A DNA stretch of 64,000 nucleotides from CAWGJC01 sp965276665 (GTDB taxonomy: Bacteria; Pseudomonadota; Alphaproteobacteria; Acetobacterales; Acetobacteraceae), in NCBI GenBank assembly GCA_965276665.1, contig OZ255620.1:2542001-2606000 (forward strand), read 5' to 3'. A program made the translations under genes and the position numbers. Each line of letters begins with the position of its first letter. Position 1 is the first letter of the stretch. Shown here one piece after another: positions 40,126 through 48,403 of the stretch. Under the pieces are notes generated by a model. That model did no database searches. It was not told the DNA's origin and saw nothing but the letters and a program-made list of their open reading frames with translations.

Positions 40126-41182
40126 CCTCCGCGCGCCGTCGCTTGCCGTGCTCGCCAACGGCGCCCCGCTCGGCGGCGTCGAGGAGGCGCGCATCATCTC
40201 GGTCAGCAATTTCGGCGCCGACCGCTTCCACCTCCGGGCGGCGCTCTCCGCCGTCGATCCCGCCGCATGGCAGGCGGATGGGATCGACATCGAGATTCTG
40301 GTCGGGCTCGGCGGCGGCTGGGTGTCGCTGCTGAAGGGCACGGTCGACACGGTCGATGCCGACCCGCTGCGCTTCACCCTGCAGCTCACCGGGCGCGACT
40401 ACACCGCCGCCTTCATCGAGGCTTCGACGCAGGAGAGTTTCCAAAACCAGACGAGCAGCGACATCGCGACATCGCTGGCCGGCCGGCACGGTCTGTCGGC
40501 CTCGGTCACCGCGACGACGACGCCGGTCGGCCGCTATTACGAGATCGAGCATGACAGCATCACGCTCAACCAGTTTTCCCGCGCCACCTCGGAATGGGAC
40601 CTGCTGTGCTTTCTCGCGCGGCAGGAAGGGTTCGATCTCTATGTCGAGGGCGCCACGCTATACTTCCAGCCGCCATCCGGCCCGGCGGTGACGCCGGTGT
40701 CGCTGAGGCCGCTCGATTGCGAGGATCTCTCGCTGCATCGCTCGCTCACCCTGGCGCGCGACATCGAGGTGACGGTGAAATCCTGGAACAGCCGGCAGCA
40801 GAACGCGTTCACGCAGACCGCCCGGGTGAAGCGGGGCGCGGCCGCGGGCGTCGCGCGCGGACCATCGGTGCAGCCGCAGCGCTACATCATCGTCCGGCCG
40901 AATCTCTCGCCCGATCAGGCGCTGCAGCTCGCGCAGACCCTGCTCGCCGACATCTCGCAGCACGAGCGGGTGGTGACGATCACGATGCCGGGCGAGCTCG
41001 CCATCACGCCGCGCACGCCGATCGCGCTCGCCGGCACCGGCACGGATTTCGACCAAACCTACAGCATCGCCGAAATCGAGCGCGCGGTGAGCTTCGAGCG
41101 CGGCTTCACCCAGCGCATCCGCGCGCGCAACACCACGCCGGCGGCGGAGACCACGCCGCCGGCGGAAGCGGCGACGCCGTGA
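40097..41182 (+). CDS. Baseplate hub protein (gpD-like, late control)
   Basis: 361 residues, size and order as in P2 gpD / Mu P. Contains VSLLKGTVDTVDADPLRFTLQLTGRDYTAAFIEA, SEWDLLCFLARQEGFDLYVEG and a C-terminal helical stretch. Homologue of T4 gp27, forms the trimeric hub to which the spike attaches. A start downstream of 40097 (TTG at 40112) is possible. Confidence 0.85.
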   Translation: MPEAALPPSSLRAPSLAVLANGAPLGGVEEARIISVSNFGADRFHLRAALSAVDPAAWQADGIDIEILVGLGGGWVSLLKGTVDTVDADPLRFTLQLTGRDYTAAFIEASTQESFQNQTSSDIATSLAGRHGLSASVTATTTPVGRYYEIEHDSITLNQFSRATSEWDLLCFLARQEGFDLYVEGATLYFQPPSGPAVTPVSLRPLDCEDLSLHRSLTLARDIEVTVKSWNSRQQNAFTQTARVKRGAAAGVARGPSVQPQRYIIVRPNLSPDQALQLAQTLLADISQHERVVTITMPGELAITPRTPIALAGTGTDFDQTYSIAEIERAVSFERGFTQRIRARNTTPAAETTPPAEAATP

Positions 41183-41206
41183 CCGGTTTCTGAGCAGAGC
41201 AGCCCG

Positions 41207-41722
41207 ATGGAACGCTTCCTCAATGCGATGAAGGGCCAGGCCGGCGCGCTCGACCAAGGCCAGGGGCAGCCGCGTTTCGGCACGGTCGCGAGCGTCGACC
41301 CGCAGCATTACACCGCGCGCGTCACCCTGCAGCCGGAGGGCGTGCTTTCCGGCTGGCTGCCGATCCTCTCCGCCTGGATCGGCAATGGCTGGGGCATGGT
41401 GGCGTTGCCGTCGCCGGGCGACCAGGTGCTGGTGATCGCGCAGGAAGGCCAGGCGGACCATGGCGTGATCGTCGGCCGCGCCTTCTCCGACCAGGCGCAG
41501 CCGCCGCAGCCGGCGGCCGGCGAGTTCTGGCTGGTGCACCAATCGGGCAGCTTCCTCAAGCTCGCGAGCGACGGCACGGTGCGGATCAACGGCGACCTGC
41601 ACGTCGCCGGAGATGTGTACGACGCCAAGGGCAGTCTCGATAGATTGCGCCAGCACTACGACGCGCACACGCATACCGACAGCCGCGGCGGCGGCACGTC
41701 GAACCCCAATCCGCAGGACTGA
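41207..41722 (+). CDS. Baseplate spike protein (gpV-like)
   Basis: 171 residues. OB-fold domain (RFGTVASVDPQHYTARVTLQPEGVLSGWLPILSAW, LPSPGDQVLVIAQEG) followed by beta repeats (FLKLASDGTVRINGDLHVAGDVYD) and a C-terminal HYDAHTHTDSRGGGTSNPNP. The last block corresponds to the P2/gpV tip, where an HxH motif binds a metal. Punctures the outer membrane. Confidence 0.87.
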   Translation: MERFLNAMKGQAGALDQGQGQPRFGTVASVDPQHYTARVTLQPEGVLSGWLPILSAWIGNGWGMVALPSPGDQVLVIAQEGQADHGVIVGRAFSDQAQPPQPAAGEFWLVHQSGSFLKLASDGTVRINGDLHVAGDVYDAKGSLDRLRQHYDAHTHTDSRGGGTSNPNPQD

Positions 41723-41725
41723 CCC

Positions 41726-42094
41726 ATGCCCGAGCTTGCGCATCTCTGGGGCACCGATCTCGCGATCGGGCCGACCGGCGATCTCGGCCTCGTCTCGGCG
41801 ACCGAGCGCGGCCAGCAGCGCGTGCTGCGCCGCCTGCTGACCAATCCCGGGGACTATATCTGGCGGCCCGATTATGGCGCCGGACTCGCGCGCTATATCG
41901 GCCAGCCCGGCGGGGAGAGCGCGATCCGCGCCGCCATCCGCGGCCAGATCTTCAAGGAGGATGCGGTGGCGCAATCGCCGGAACCGCTGATCGACGTGCA
42001 GTTCACCACGACCGGCGTCGCCTCCGTCCATGTCCGTTATGCGGATGCGGCCACCGGCAGCACGCAGATCCTGTCCTTCTCCGTCGGCGCCTGA
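41726..42094 (+). CDS. Baseplate wedge protein (gpW/gp25-like)
   Basis: 122 residues. Core DLAIGPTGDLGLVSATERGQQRVLRRLLTNPGDYIWRPDYGAGLARYIGQPG is the gp25-like fold (P2 gpW). Initiates sheath assembly on the baseplate. Follows V directly by 3 bases. Confidence 0.88.
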   Translation: MPELAHLWGTDLAIGPTGDLGLVSATERGQQRVLRRLLTNPGDYIWRPDYGAGLARYIGQPGGESAIRAAIRGQIFKEDAVAQSPEPLIDVQFTTTGVASVHVRYADAATGSTQILSFSVGA

Positions 42095-42104
42095 AGGATC
42101 GCCG

Positions 42105-43226
42105 ATGAACCTCCGGCTGCAGGATTTCCCGACGCTGGTGAGCGGCATGGCGGCCAGCGTGCAAGGCGCGTCCGCGGCGCTGATCGACCTCACCGTCGGC
42201 AGCGTGCTGCGCGCGATCCTCGAGGCGAATGCGTCGCTCGCGCTCTGGATGCAATGGCTGATCGTGCAGGTGCTGAGCGTGACGCGCGCGGCGACCAGCA
42301 CCGGCGGCGATCTCGACAGCTGGATGGCGGATTTCTCCGTCACCCGGCTGCCGGCCGCGGCGGCCGGCGGGGCGGTGACTTTCGCGCGCTTCACGCCGGG
42401 GCTCGCGGCGAGCATCCCGCTCGGGACGCAGGTGCGCACGACCGATGGCAGCCAGAGCTTCGCGGTGGTGGCGGACACCACCAATCCGGCCTGGGACGCC
42501 ACGGCGCAGGCCTATGACGTCAATGCCGCCGCGGCCGCGCTCGTCGTGCCGGTTCTCGCGCTGACGCCGGGGGCCGCCGGCAATGTCCAGCCCGGCGCCA
42601 TCACCATGCTGGCGGCCGCGCTTCCCGGCATCGACACGGTGAACAATCTCGCCGCCTTCACCAACGGCATGGACGCGGAAGGCGATGCCGCGTTCCGCGC
42701 CCGCTTCCAGAGCTGGTCGGCGAGCCTCTCCCGCGCGACGCCGGTCGCGATCCAGCATGCGGTGGCCGGCGTGCAGCAGAACGTGTCGAGCGCGATCGCC
42801 GAGAATGTCGACACCGCCGGCAACCCGCTCGCCGCGAACTTCGTGCTGACGGTCGATGACGGTACCGGCAACCCGCCGGCGAGCCTGCTCGCCGAGATCA
42901 CCTCGGTGGTGGAGCAGATGCGTCCCGTGGGCATCACCTACGCGGTGCAGCCGCCGGTCCTGGTGCCGGCGGCGATCGTGCTGACGCTGACGGTATCCGG
43001 CGGCGGCAAGGCGGCGCTGATCGGGCCGGTGGCGAGCGCCATCGCGTACTTCGTCAATGCGCTGCCGATCGGCGCCACGCTGCCGGTCTCGCGCCTCGCG
43101 AGCCTGGCCTACGCGGTGGATCCCTCGATCGTCAATGTCACCGGCATCGCCGCGAATTCGGGGTTCGCCGACATCGCGCCGCCCTGGAACGGCGTGGTGA
43201 AGGCGACCAGCGTGACGGTGGATTGA
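42105..43226 (+). CDS. Baseplate wedge protein (gpJ-like)
   Basis: 373 residues from the ATG preceded by GAAGGA. LQDFPTLVSGMAASVQGASAALIDLTVGSVLRAILEANASLALWMQWL at the N-terminus and TGGDLDSWMADFSVTRLPA are the baseplate J pattern. Forms the core of the wedge linking hub to fibres. Confidence 0.9.
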   Translation: MNLRLQDFPTLVSGMAASVQGASAALIDLTVGSVLRAILEANASLALWMQWLIVQVLSVTRAATSTGGDLDSWMADFSVTRLPAAAAGGAVTFARFTPGLAASIPLGTQVRTTDGSQSFAVVADTTNPAWDATAQAYDVNAAAAALVVPVLALTPGAAGNVQPGAITMLAAALPGIDTVNNLAAFTNGMDAEGDAAFRARFQSWSASLSRATPVAIQHAVAGVQQNVSSAIAENVDTAGNPLAANFVLTVDDGTGNPPASLLAEITSVVEQMRPVGITYAVQPPVLVPAAIVLTLTVSGGGKAALIGPVASAIAYFVNALPIGATLPVSRLASLAYAVDPSIVNVTGIAANSGFADIAPPWNGVVKATSVTVD

Positions 43227-43230
43227 GGCG

Positions 43231-43914
43231 ATGACCGGCGACATCCCCGACATGGCGGCGCGACTCAAGGCCGTGCTGCCCGCGCGCTGGTTCGGCGACG
43301 ACAATCCGGCCCCCGTCGGCAATGGCGTGACCAACGCGCCGGTGCTGACCGCGGTTCTGACCGGCCTCGGCAACGCCTGGAGCTGGCTCTACGCCATGCT
43401 CGCCTATGTCCGGCTGCAGACGCGGATCGGCAGCGCGACCGATGATTTCCTCGACATGATCAGCAAGGATTACTTCGGCGCCATGCTGCCGCGCCGGGTG
43501 AACGAGGCCGATGCCGCGTTCCGCGCGCGCATCCTGGCCGAGCTGCGGCGCACGCGCGCGACGCGGCCGGGGCTGATCGCCGCGCTGCTGGCGCTCACCG
43601 GGCGCACGCCGGTTATCTTCGAGCCGATGCGGGCGGCCGATACCGGCGCGTGGAATATCGGCCCCGGCTGGGGCATGGGCGGCGGCTACGGCTCGCTCGG
43701 CCTGCCAGCGCAGATCTTCGTCACCGCGTACCGGCCGAGCGCCGCCGGCATCGTCGACATCCCCGGATGGGGCGCCGGCGGCTGGCGGCTGGGCGCGTCT
43801 GGCTATGCGTCGCTCGGCATGGTGCAGGGCGCGGTGACCGATGCCGACATCCTCGATGCGGTCGCGACCACGCTGCCCGCCGGCGTGACCGCCTGGACGC
43901 GCATCTCAAGCTAG
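43231..43914 (+). CDS. Tail protein I-like baseplate protein
   Basis: 227 residues. ARLKAVLPARWFGDDNPAPVGNGVTNAPVLTAVLTGLGNAWSWLYAMLAYV in the N-terminal half and RVNEADAAFRARILAELRRTRATRPGLIAALLALTGRTPVI in the middle match the gpI/DUF2313-like wedge-fibre link. Placed right after J, as in P2 I. Confidence 0.78.
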   Translation: MTGDIPDMAARLKAVLPARWFGDDNPAPVGNGVTNAPVLTAVLTGLGNAWSWLYAMLAYVRLQTRIGSATDDFLDMISKDYFGAMLPRRVNEADAAFRARILAELRRTRATRPGLIAALLALTGRTPVIFEPMRAADTGAWNIGPGWGMGGGYGSLGLPAQIFVTAYRPSAAGIVDIPGWGAGGWRLGASGYASLGMVQGAVTDADILDAVATTLPAGVTAWTRISS

Positions 43915-43922
43915 GAGCTTCC

Positions 43923-45182
43923 ATGGACCGGCAGATCGTCTATCCGGGCTCGATCCCGCTCGACACCGACATCCTCTCGCTGCAGCGGGACGCGATGGTC
44001 GCGATCGGCTATCTCGCGCAGGCGACCCTCGGCTCGAGCCTGGTGGTGGACGGGCTCTCCTGCACGCCCACCACGCCCACCAGCATGCGGGTGACGATGG
44101 GGCCCGGCAGCCTGGCCGAGCTCTCGGTGATCGACGCCTCGGCGTTCGGCTCGCTGCCGGCGGACAGCACCGACCCGCTGGTCAAGATCGGCATCAACAC
44201 CACGCCGACCACCTTCACGCTGACCGCGCCGACGAGCTCGGGCTATTCGGTGATCTACCTGATCGAGGCGACGCTGTCGGAGACGGACGCGACCCCGGTC
44301 GTGCTGCCCTATTACAACGCCGCCAATCCGACGCAGCCGTTTTCCGGCGCCAACAATTCGGGCGTCGCGCAGAACACGCAGCGCCTGCAACGCGTTTCGC
44401 TGCAGCTCAAGCCGGGCGTTGCGGCGGCGGCCGGCAGCCAGACCGCGCCGGCGGTCGATAGCGGCTGGGTCGGGCTCTACACGATCACCGTGGCGAACGG
44501 CCAGACCGCGGTGAATGCATCGGCGATCACCACCATCCCGACCGCGCCCTTCGTGCCGAACAAGCTGCCGCAGCTGATGCCGGGCTTCTCACGCATGGTG
44601 AGCTTCACCGCGAGCGGCACCTTCACCGTGCCGGCGGGCATCACCGTGGTGAAGGCGCGGCTCGTCGGCGGCGGCGGCGGCGGCGGCGGCGGCGATGCCA
44701 CGCATTGCGGCTCGGGCGGCGGCGCGGGCGGCTATGTCGAGGGCATCTACGGCGTGACCCCGGGGCAGAGCATCCCGGTCACGGTCGGCGCGGGCGGCGG
44801 CGGCACGTCCGGCGACAATCCCGCCTCCAATGGCGGCACCTCGGCCTTCGGCGGTTTCTGCAACGCGACCGGCGGCAGCGGCGGCACCGCCGCGAACGGA
44901 ACCGACAATCCGGGCGGCGGCGGCGGCACCGGCAATGGCGGCACGCTCAACCTGCCCGGCGGCTACGGCAGCGACGGCTATTTCTGGGGCAGCACCGCGC
45001 AGATCGGCGGCAATGGCGGCGCCAGCTTCTTCGGCGGCGGCGGCCGCGCGGCGGTGAACAGCTTCGCGGCGACCAACATGAACGGGCAGGCGCCCGGCTC
45101 GGGCGCCGGCGGCTCCTACGGCAACACCGGCCCGGTTGCCGGCGGCAGCGGCGCGGCCGGGCTCGTCATCGTCGAATACTGA
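43923..45182 (+). CDS. Tail fibre with poly-Gly C-terminal domain
   Basis: 419 residues. The N-terminal 210 (IVYPGSIPLDTDILSLQRDAMVAIGYLAQ onward) attach to the baseplate. After FTVPAGITVVKARLVGG comes a run of nine G and then GGGAGGYVEG, GGGGTSG, GGSGGTAANG, GGGGGTGNGG, ending GAAGLVIVEY. This is the Gly-rich receptor-binding fold resembling the S16 gp38-type polyglycine-helix adhesin. Two Cys (HCGSG, GFCNA) may pair. Probably one of three receptor-binding proteins. Confidence 0.8.
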   Translation: MDRQIVYPGSIPLDTDILSLQRDAMVAIGYLAQATLGSSLVVDGLSCTPTTPTSMRVTMGPGSLAELSVIDASAFGSLPADSTDPLVKIGINTTPTTFTLTAPTSSGYSVIYLIEATLSETDATPVVLPYYNAANPTQPFSGANNSGVAQNTQRLQRVSLQLKPGVAAAAGSQTAPAVDSGWVGLYTITVANGQTAVNASAITTIPTAPFVPNKLPQLMPGFSRMVSFTASGTFTVPAGITVVKARLVGGGGGGGGGDATHCGSGGGAGGYVEGIYGVTPGQSIPVTVGAGGGGTSGDNPASNGGTSAFGGFCNATGGSGGTAANGTDNPGGGGGTGNGGTLNLPGGYGSDGYFWGSTAQIGGNGGASFFGGGGRAAVNSFAATNMNGQAPGSGAGGSYGNTGPVAGGSGAAGLVIVEY

Positions 45183-45193
45183 TCGCAAGACGA

Positions 45194-45231
45194 GTGGAGC
45201 GCCCCGCCGCGATCGCGGCGGGGCGCTCCAC
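45194..45231. promoter_or_regulatory. 38-bp perfect palindrome between fibre genes
   Basis: gtggagcgccccgccgcgat is the left part; the right half is its exact reverse complement and there is no spacer. Starts 12 bases after the Gly-rich fibre stop. It may be a transcription-attenuating hairpin (no T tract) or a protein-binding or recombination site. Confidence 0.7.
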
Positions 45232-45280
45232 CAACGATGAAAACGCTCTCGCTCTCAGTCAGCCAGGACGAACCCATCGC

Positions 45281-45829
45281 ATGCCCACCATCGCCGCTCA
45301 TGTCTGGGCGCCCTCCACCGCTCGCGTTCTCTCGCTCGTCAACGATGCCCCCGGCACCGGATCGAGCAGCATCGCCAGCACCGTGAACTCGCTCGCGACC
45401 AGCAGCAGCTCGGGCTCGACGAGCACCACGACATCCTCGATCGTGGCGCTCGCCTGGCCGGCCAAGGACCCGACGGACGTACTCGACTACATCCTCGATG
45501 TCGGCGACATGCTGTCCGGCGATCCGGGCGACGGGATCGGCACGCTCGATGTCAGCATCGAGCCGGCCGCGCCCGGCGATCTCACGCTGAACCTCGCGAC
45601 GGCCACCGGCACGCGCGCGGTGCTGTGGCTGAGCGGCGGACAGATCGGCACCACCTACACCGTGACGCTCACCATCGGCACCAATGGCGGCCGCGTGCTG
45701 AACCGCTCGGTGCAGCTCGCGGTGATCTCGCTCACCGACATCTCCACCGGCAGCGACAACGCGCTGCTGACCGAGCTCGGCACGCAGATCACCGACGAGA
45801 CCGGCGACTCGTTGACGCTCGGGAGCTGA
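45281..45829 (+). CDS. Phage fibre-tail adaptor-like protein
   Basis: 182 residues. N-terminal Ser/Thr-rich linker, then AWPAKDPTDVLDYILDVGDMLSGDPGDGIGTLDVSIEP, VLWLSGGQIGTTYTVTLTIGTNGGRVLNRSVQLAVISL. This last block is the pattern of phage fibre-tail adaptor proteins, which join fibres to the baseplate. Sits just before two large fibre/spike genes with a shared N-terminal domain, as would be expected. Confidence 0.7.
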   Translation: MPTIAAHVWAPSTARVLSLVNDAPGTGSSSIASTVNSLATSSSSGSTSTTTSSIVALAWPAKDPTDVLDYILDVGDMLSGDPGDGIGTLDVSIEPAAPGDLTLNLATATGTRAVLWLSGGQIGTTYTVTLTIGTNGGRVLNRSVQLAVISLTDISTGSDNALLTELGTQITDETGDSLTLGS

Positions 45830-45832
45830 CGC

Positions 45833-48391
45833 ATGCCCACGATCGACGAACTCACGCCCGTCACCGTCTCCGCCGATACCGACGAGTTGCCGATCTACCA
45901 GGGCGGCCAGACGCTGAAGGTGACGCGGGCGCAGCTGCTCGCCAACGCGCAGCCGCAAATCCTGGCCACGCCGGGCACGCTGCTCGGGCGCGTCTCCACC
46001 GGCGTCGGGAACCCGGAGACGGTCACGCTCGGGCCGACGCTGAGCATGACGAACGGACAGCTTTCGGCGGCCGTGCCGCCGACGATGCTCGCGACATTGC
46101 CCGCCGGGCGCATGCCGACCGCGAACGATCTCGTCCCGCTCGCGCAGAGCGGGCTGAACGCCGGCGTCGGCTATGGGACGTTCATGAGCGGCCTGGCGGC
46201 GTTGTCCGGCATCAACCTGTCGCAGCAATCGGTGACGCCGACCGGCGGCATGATCGCGCGCAAGCTCGGCGACGCGATGGGCGACATCGTGAGCGTCGAG
46301 GCGTTCGGCGCGATGGGCGACGGCGTCACCGACGACACCGCGGCGATCCAGGCCGCGCTCAATTCCGGGAAGCCGGTGCGGTTCGGCGCGCGCACCTACA
46401 TCCTGAACGGGCCGTTCTCCGTGGCGCGATCCGCCGCCTGGATCGGCGTGCTCGGGCAGACCGTCATCCGCCGCCTCAAGCAGAGCGGCAGCGCGGCCCC
46501 GTGGATCAGCGTGACCGGGCCGGGCTTCAACTGCGTCGGCATCAACTTCGACGCCAATGGCAGCATCGTGACGGTGGAAGGGCCGGTGCTCTCGCTCGGC
46601 GCGTCCTGCATCTCGACCATCTTCACCGATTGCGTGTTCACCAACGCGGCGGGTCCGACCTACGGATGCGGCCTGACCTATCAATCCTCCGATCCGGCGG
46701 TGACGCAGCACCTGCTGCGTAACTGCCGGATGCGCGGCAATGCGGCACATGGCGCCTGGGTGCAGGGCGTGGCCGGCGTGCAGGTGATGCAATGCGTGTC
46801 GCACGACAATGCCGGCCACGGCATCATGGTCGACTATCAGGATCCGACGCTCGTGCAGAAGGCGATGATGACGCAGCTGATCAGCAATGAATGCTGGAAC
46901 AATCAGCGCGGCATCTCGATCGGCAACACGGCGATTGCGGGCGGCGCGCCCGGATACGTGCTCGCCAACCCGGATGCGATCGGCGCTCTCGTGGTCGCCA
47001 ATAGCTGCCATGACAACAGCGCAGCCGGCATCGCGGCCGCGGGCAGCGCGATCGCGGTGACGGGAAATCTCCTCGCGAATAATGGCGGCAGCATGGGCGC
47101 CGGCATCGTGATCGCCTGCTCGGCCTCGCTCGTCAGCAGCAACGTGGTGAGCAGCGGCGGCGAATACGGCATCGACGCGCGCGGCTCGGTCGATCTGGAC
47201 ATCGCGCGCAACCACGTCACCGGGGTCGCGATCGGCATCGATGCGAGCAGCGGGCAGCGCGTGCGCATCGATGCCAACACGCTGCTCGAATGCGGCTGGG
47301 CGATCAACATCGCCAATGTCGGGACCAGCAGCCAGGGCGGCAGCCTGGGCGGCAATTACGGCCAGGCGGCGAACATCGTCACCGTGACCGGCAATGCGAT
47401 CACCATCGGCGCGCCCACCGGCGGCGGGATCATGCTCACCGATGCGCCGCAAGCCGTGCTGGTGGCGCGCAACGCCTTCACCGGCATCAACGGCGCGGGG
47501 ATCGGCCAGGCGCTGACCGCGCAGACCGACAGCGTGGTCATCGAGGGGAATCGCTGGAACAACGCGCCAGGCTTCACCATCAACCCGGTGAGCGCCGGCG
47601 GAACGCAGCAGATGCAGGTGCCCGACATCGCGGATGCGGTGACGATCGCGAGCGCGCCATCCGGCGTGCAGTCGATCCTGACCCTCGGGCAGATCGCGAC
47701 CGCCGGGGGCATCGCCTTCATCAAGGTGACCAATGGCGGCTCCGGCTACACCAATGCGAGCGTCGTCATCGGCGGCGCAGGCAACGGTGCGAGCGCGATC
47801 CCGTTGATCGCGGGCGGCGCGATCATCGGCATTCTGCTGACCGCGCCGGGGTCCGGCTATGGCGGCATCGCGGCGAGCGCGCCGGTCACCATCACCGGCA
47901 ATGGCGGCGGGGCCACGGCAATCGCCGCGGTCGGCATCCCGCTCTGGAATGAGAAGCGGCTTCGCATCACCTGCAACGTGGCCGTGACCTTCGCCCATGC
48001 CGGCGCCTCTCCGCCGCAGGACAACTGGACCGGCTACGCGGTGACGGTGCCGGCGAACGCGACCGTCGAATGGGCCGCGAATGCCGGGCGGTGGCGCGCC
48101 GTCGCGTTTCCCGGCGGCGATTACTTCGCGCCCGGCGGCGACGGTTCCTTCGCGCTCCGCACGCTCGCCGGCGGCAATCTCACGCTACACCCGTCGGGCG
48201 CCGGCCAGCTCCGCATCGCCACCGACACCGACCCGGGCGGCTATGCGAGCTGCGTCGGACACGGATCGCCGCAGAACGTGGTGACCGCGCCGCCCGGCTC
48301 CGACTACCGCAATCTCGACGGCGGCGTCGGCGCCACGCTCTGGATCAAGCAGACCGGCACCGGGACGGCCGGCTGGGCCGCCATCGCCTGA
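45833..48391 (+). CDS. Tail spike with pectate-lyase-type beta-helix
   Basis: 852 residues. N-terminal anchor (ELPIYQGGQTLKVTRAQLLA ... GTLLGRVSTGVGNPETVTLGP) similar to that of the next fibre. Residues 155-200 (VEAFGAMGDGVTDDTAAIQAAL) start a right-handed parallel beta-helix of repeated coils with N/G turns to about 590, the fold of polysaccharide-degrading spikes. Active-site acids cannot be assigned from this alone. The C-terminus has two beta domains. Would cleave or bind host capsule or LPS. Confidence 0.82.
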   Translation: MPTIDELTPVTVSADTDELPIYQGGQTLKVTRAQLLANAQPQILATPGTLLGRVSTGVGNPETVTLGPTLSMTNGQLSAAVPPTMLATLPAGRMPTANDLVPLAQSGLNAGVGYGTFMSGLAALSGINLSQQSVTPTGGMIARKLGDAMGDIVSVEAFGAMGDGVTDDTAAIQAALNSGKPVRFGARTYILNGPFSVARSAAWIGVLGQTVIRRLKQSGSAAPWISVTGPGFNCVGINFDANGSIVTVEGPVLSLGASCISTIFTDCVFTNAAGPTYGCGLTYQSSDPAVTQHLLRNCRMRGNAAHGAWVQGVAGVQVMQCVSHDNAGHGIMVDYQDPTLVQKAMMTQLISNECWNNQRGISIGNTAIAGGAPGYVLANPDAIGALVVANSCHDNSAAGIAAAGSAIAVTGNLLANNGGSMGAGIVIACSASLVSSNVVSSGGEYGIDARGSVDLDIARNHVTGVAIGIDASSGQRVRIDANTLLECGWAINIANVGTSSQGGSLGGNYGQAANIVTVTGNAITIGAPTGGGIMLTDAPQAVLVARNAFTGINGAGIGQALTAQTDSVVIEGNRWNNAPGFTINPVSAGGTQQMQVPDIADAVTIASAPSGVQSILTLGQIATAGGIAFIKVTNGGSGYTNASVVIGGAGNGASAIPLIAGGAIIGILLTAPGSGYGGIAASAPVTITGNGGGATAIAAVGIPLWNEKRLRITCNVAVTFAHAGASPPQDNWTGYAVTVPANATVEWAANAGRWRAVAFPGGDYFAPGGDGSFALRTLAGGNLTLHPSGAGQLRIATDTDPGGYASCVGHGSPQNVVTAPPGSDYRNLDGGVGATLWIKQTGTGTAGWAAIA

Positions 48392-48403
48392 GGAGGCGTT
48401 CAG

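Noticed and set aside
45116..47998. Minus-strand open frame of about 960 codons across the fibre genes
   Set aside because: Composition is typical of an antisense shadow (Arg, Ala, Asp, Gly, His), no start site, and it opposes three clear fibre genes.
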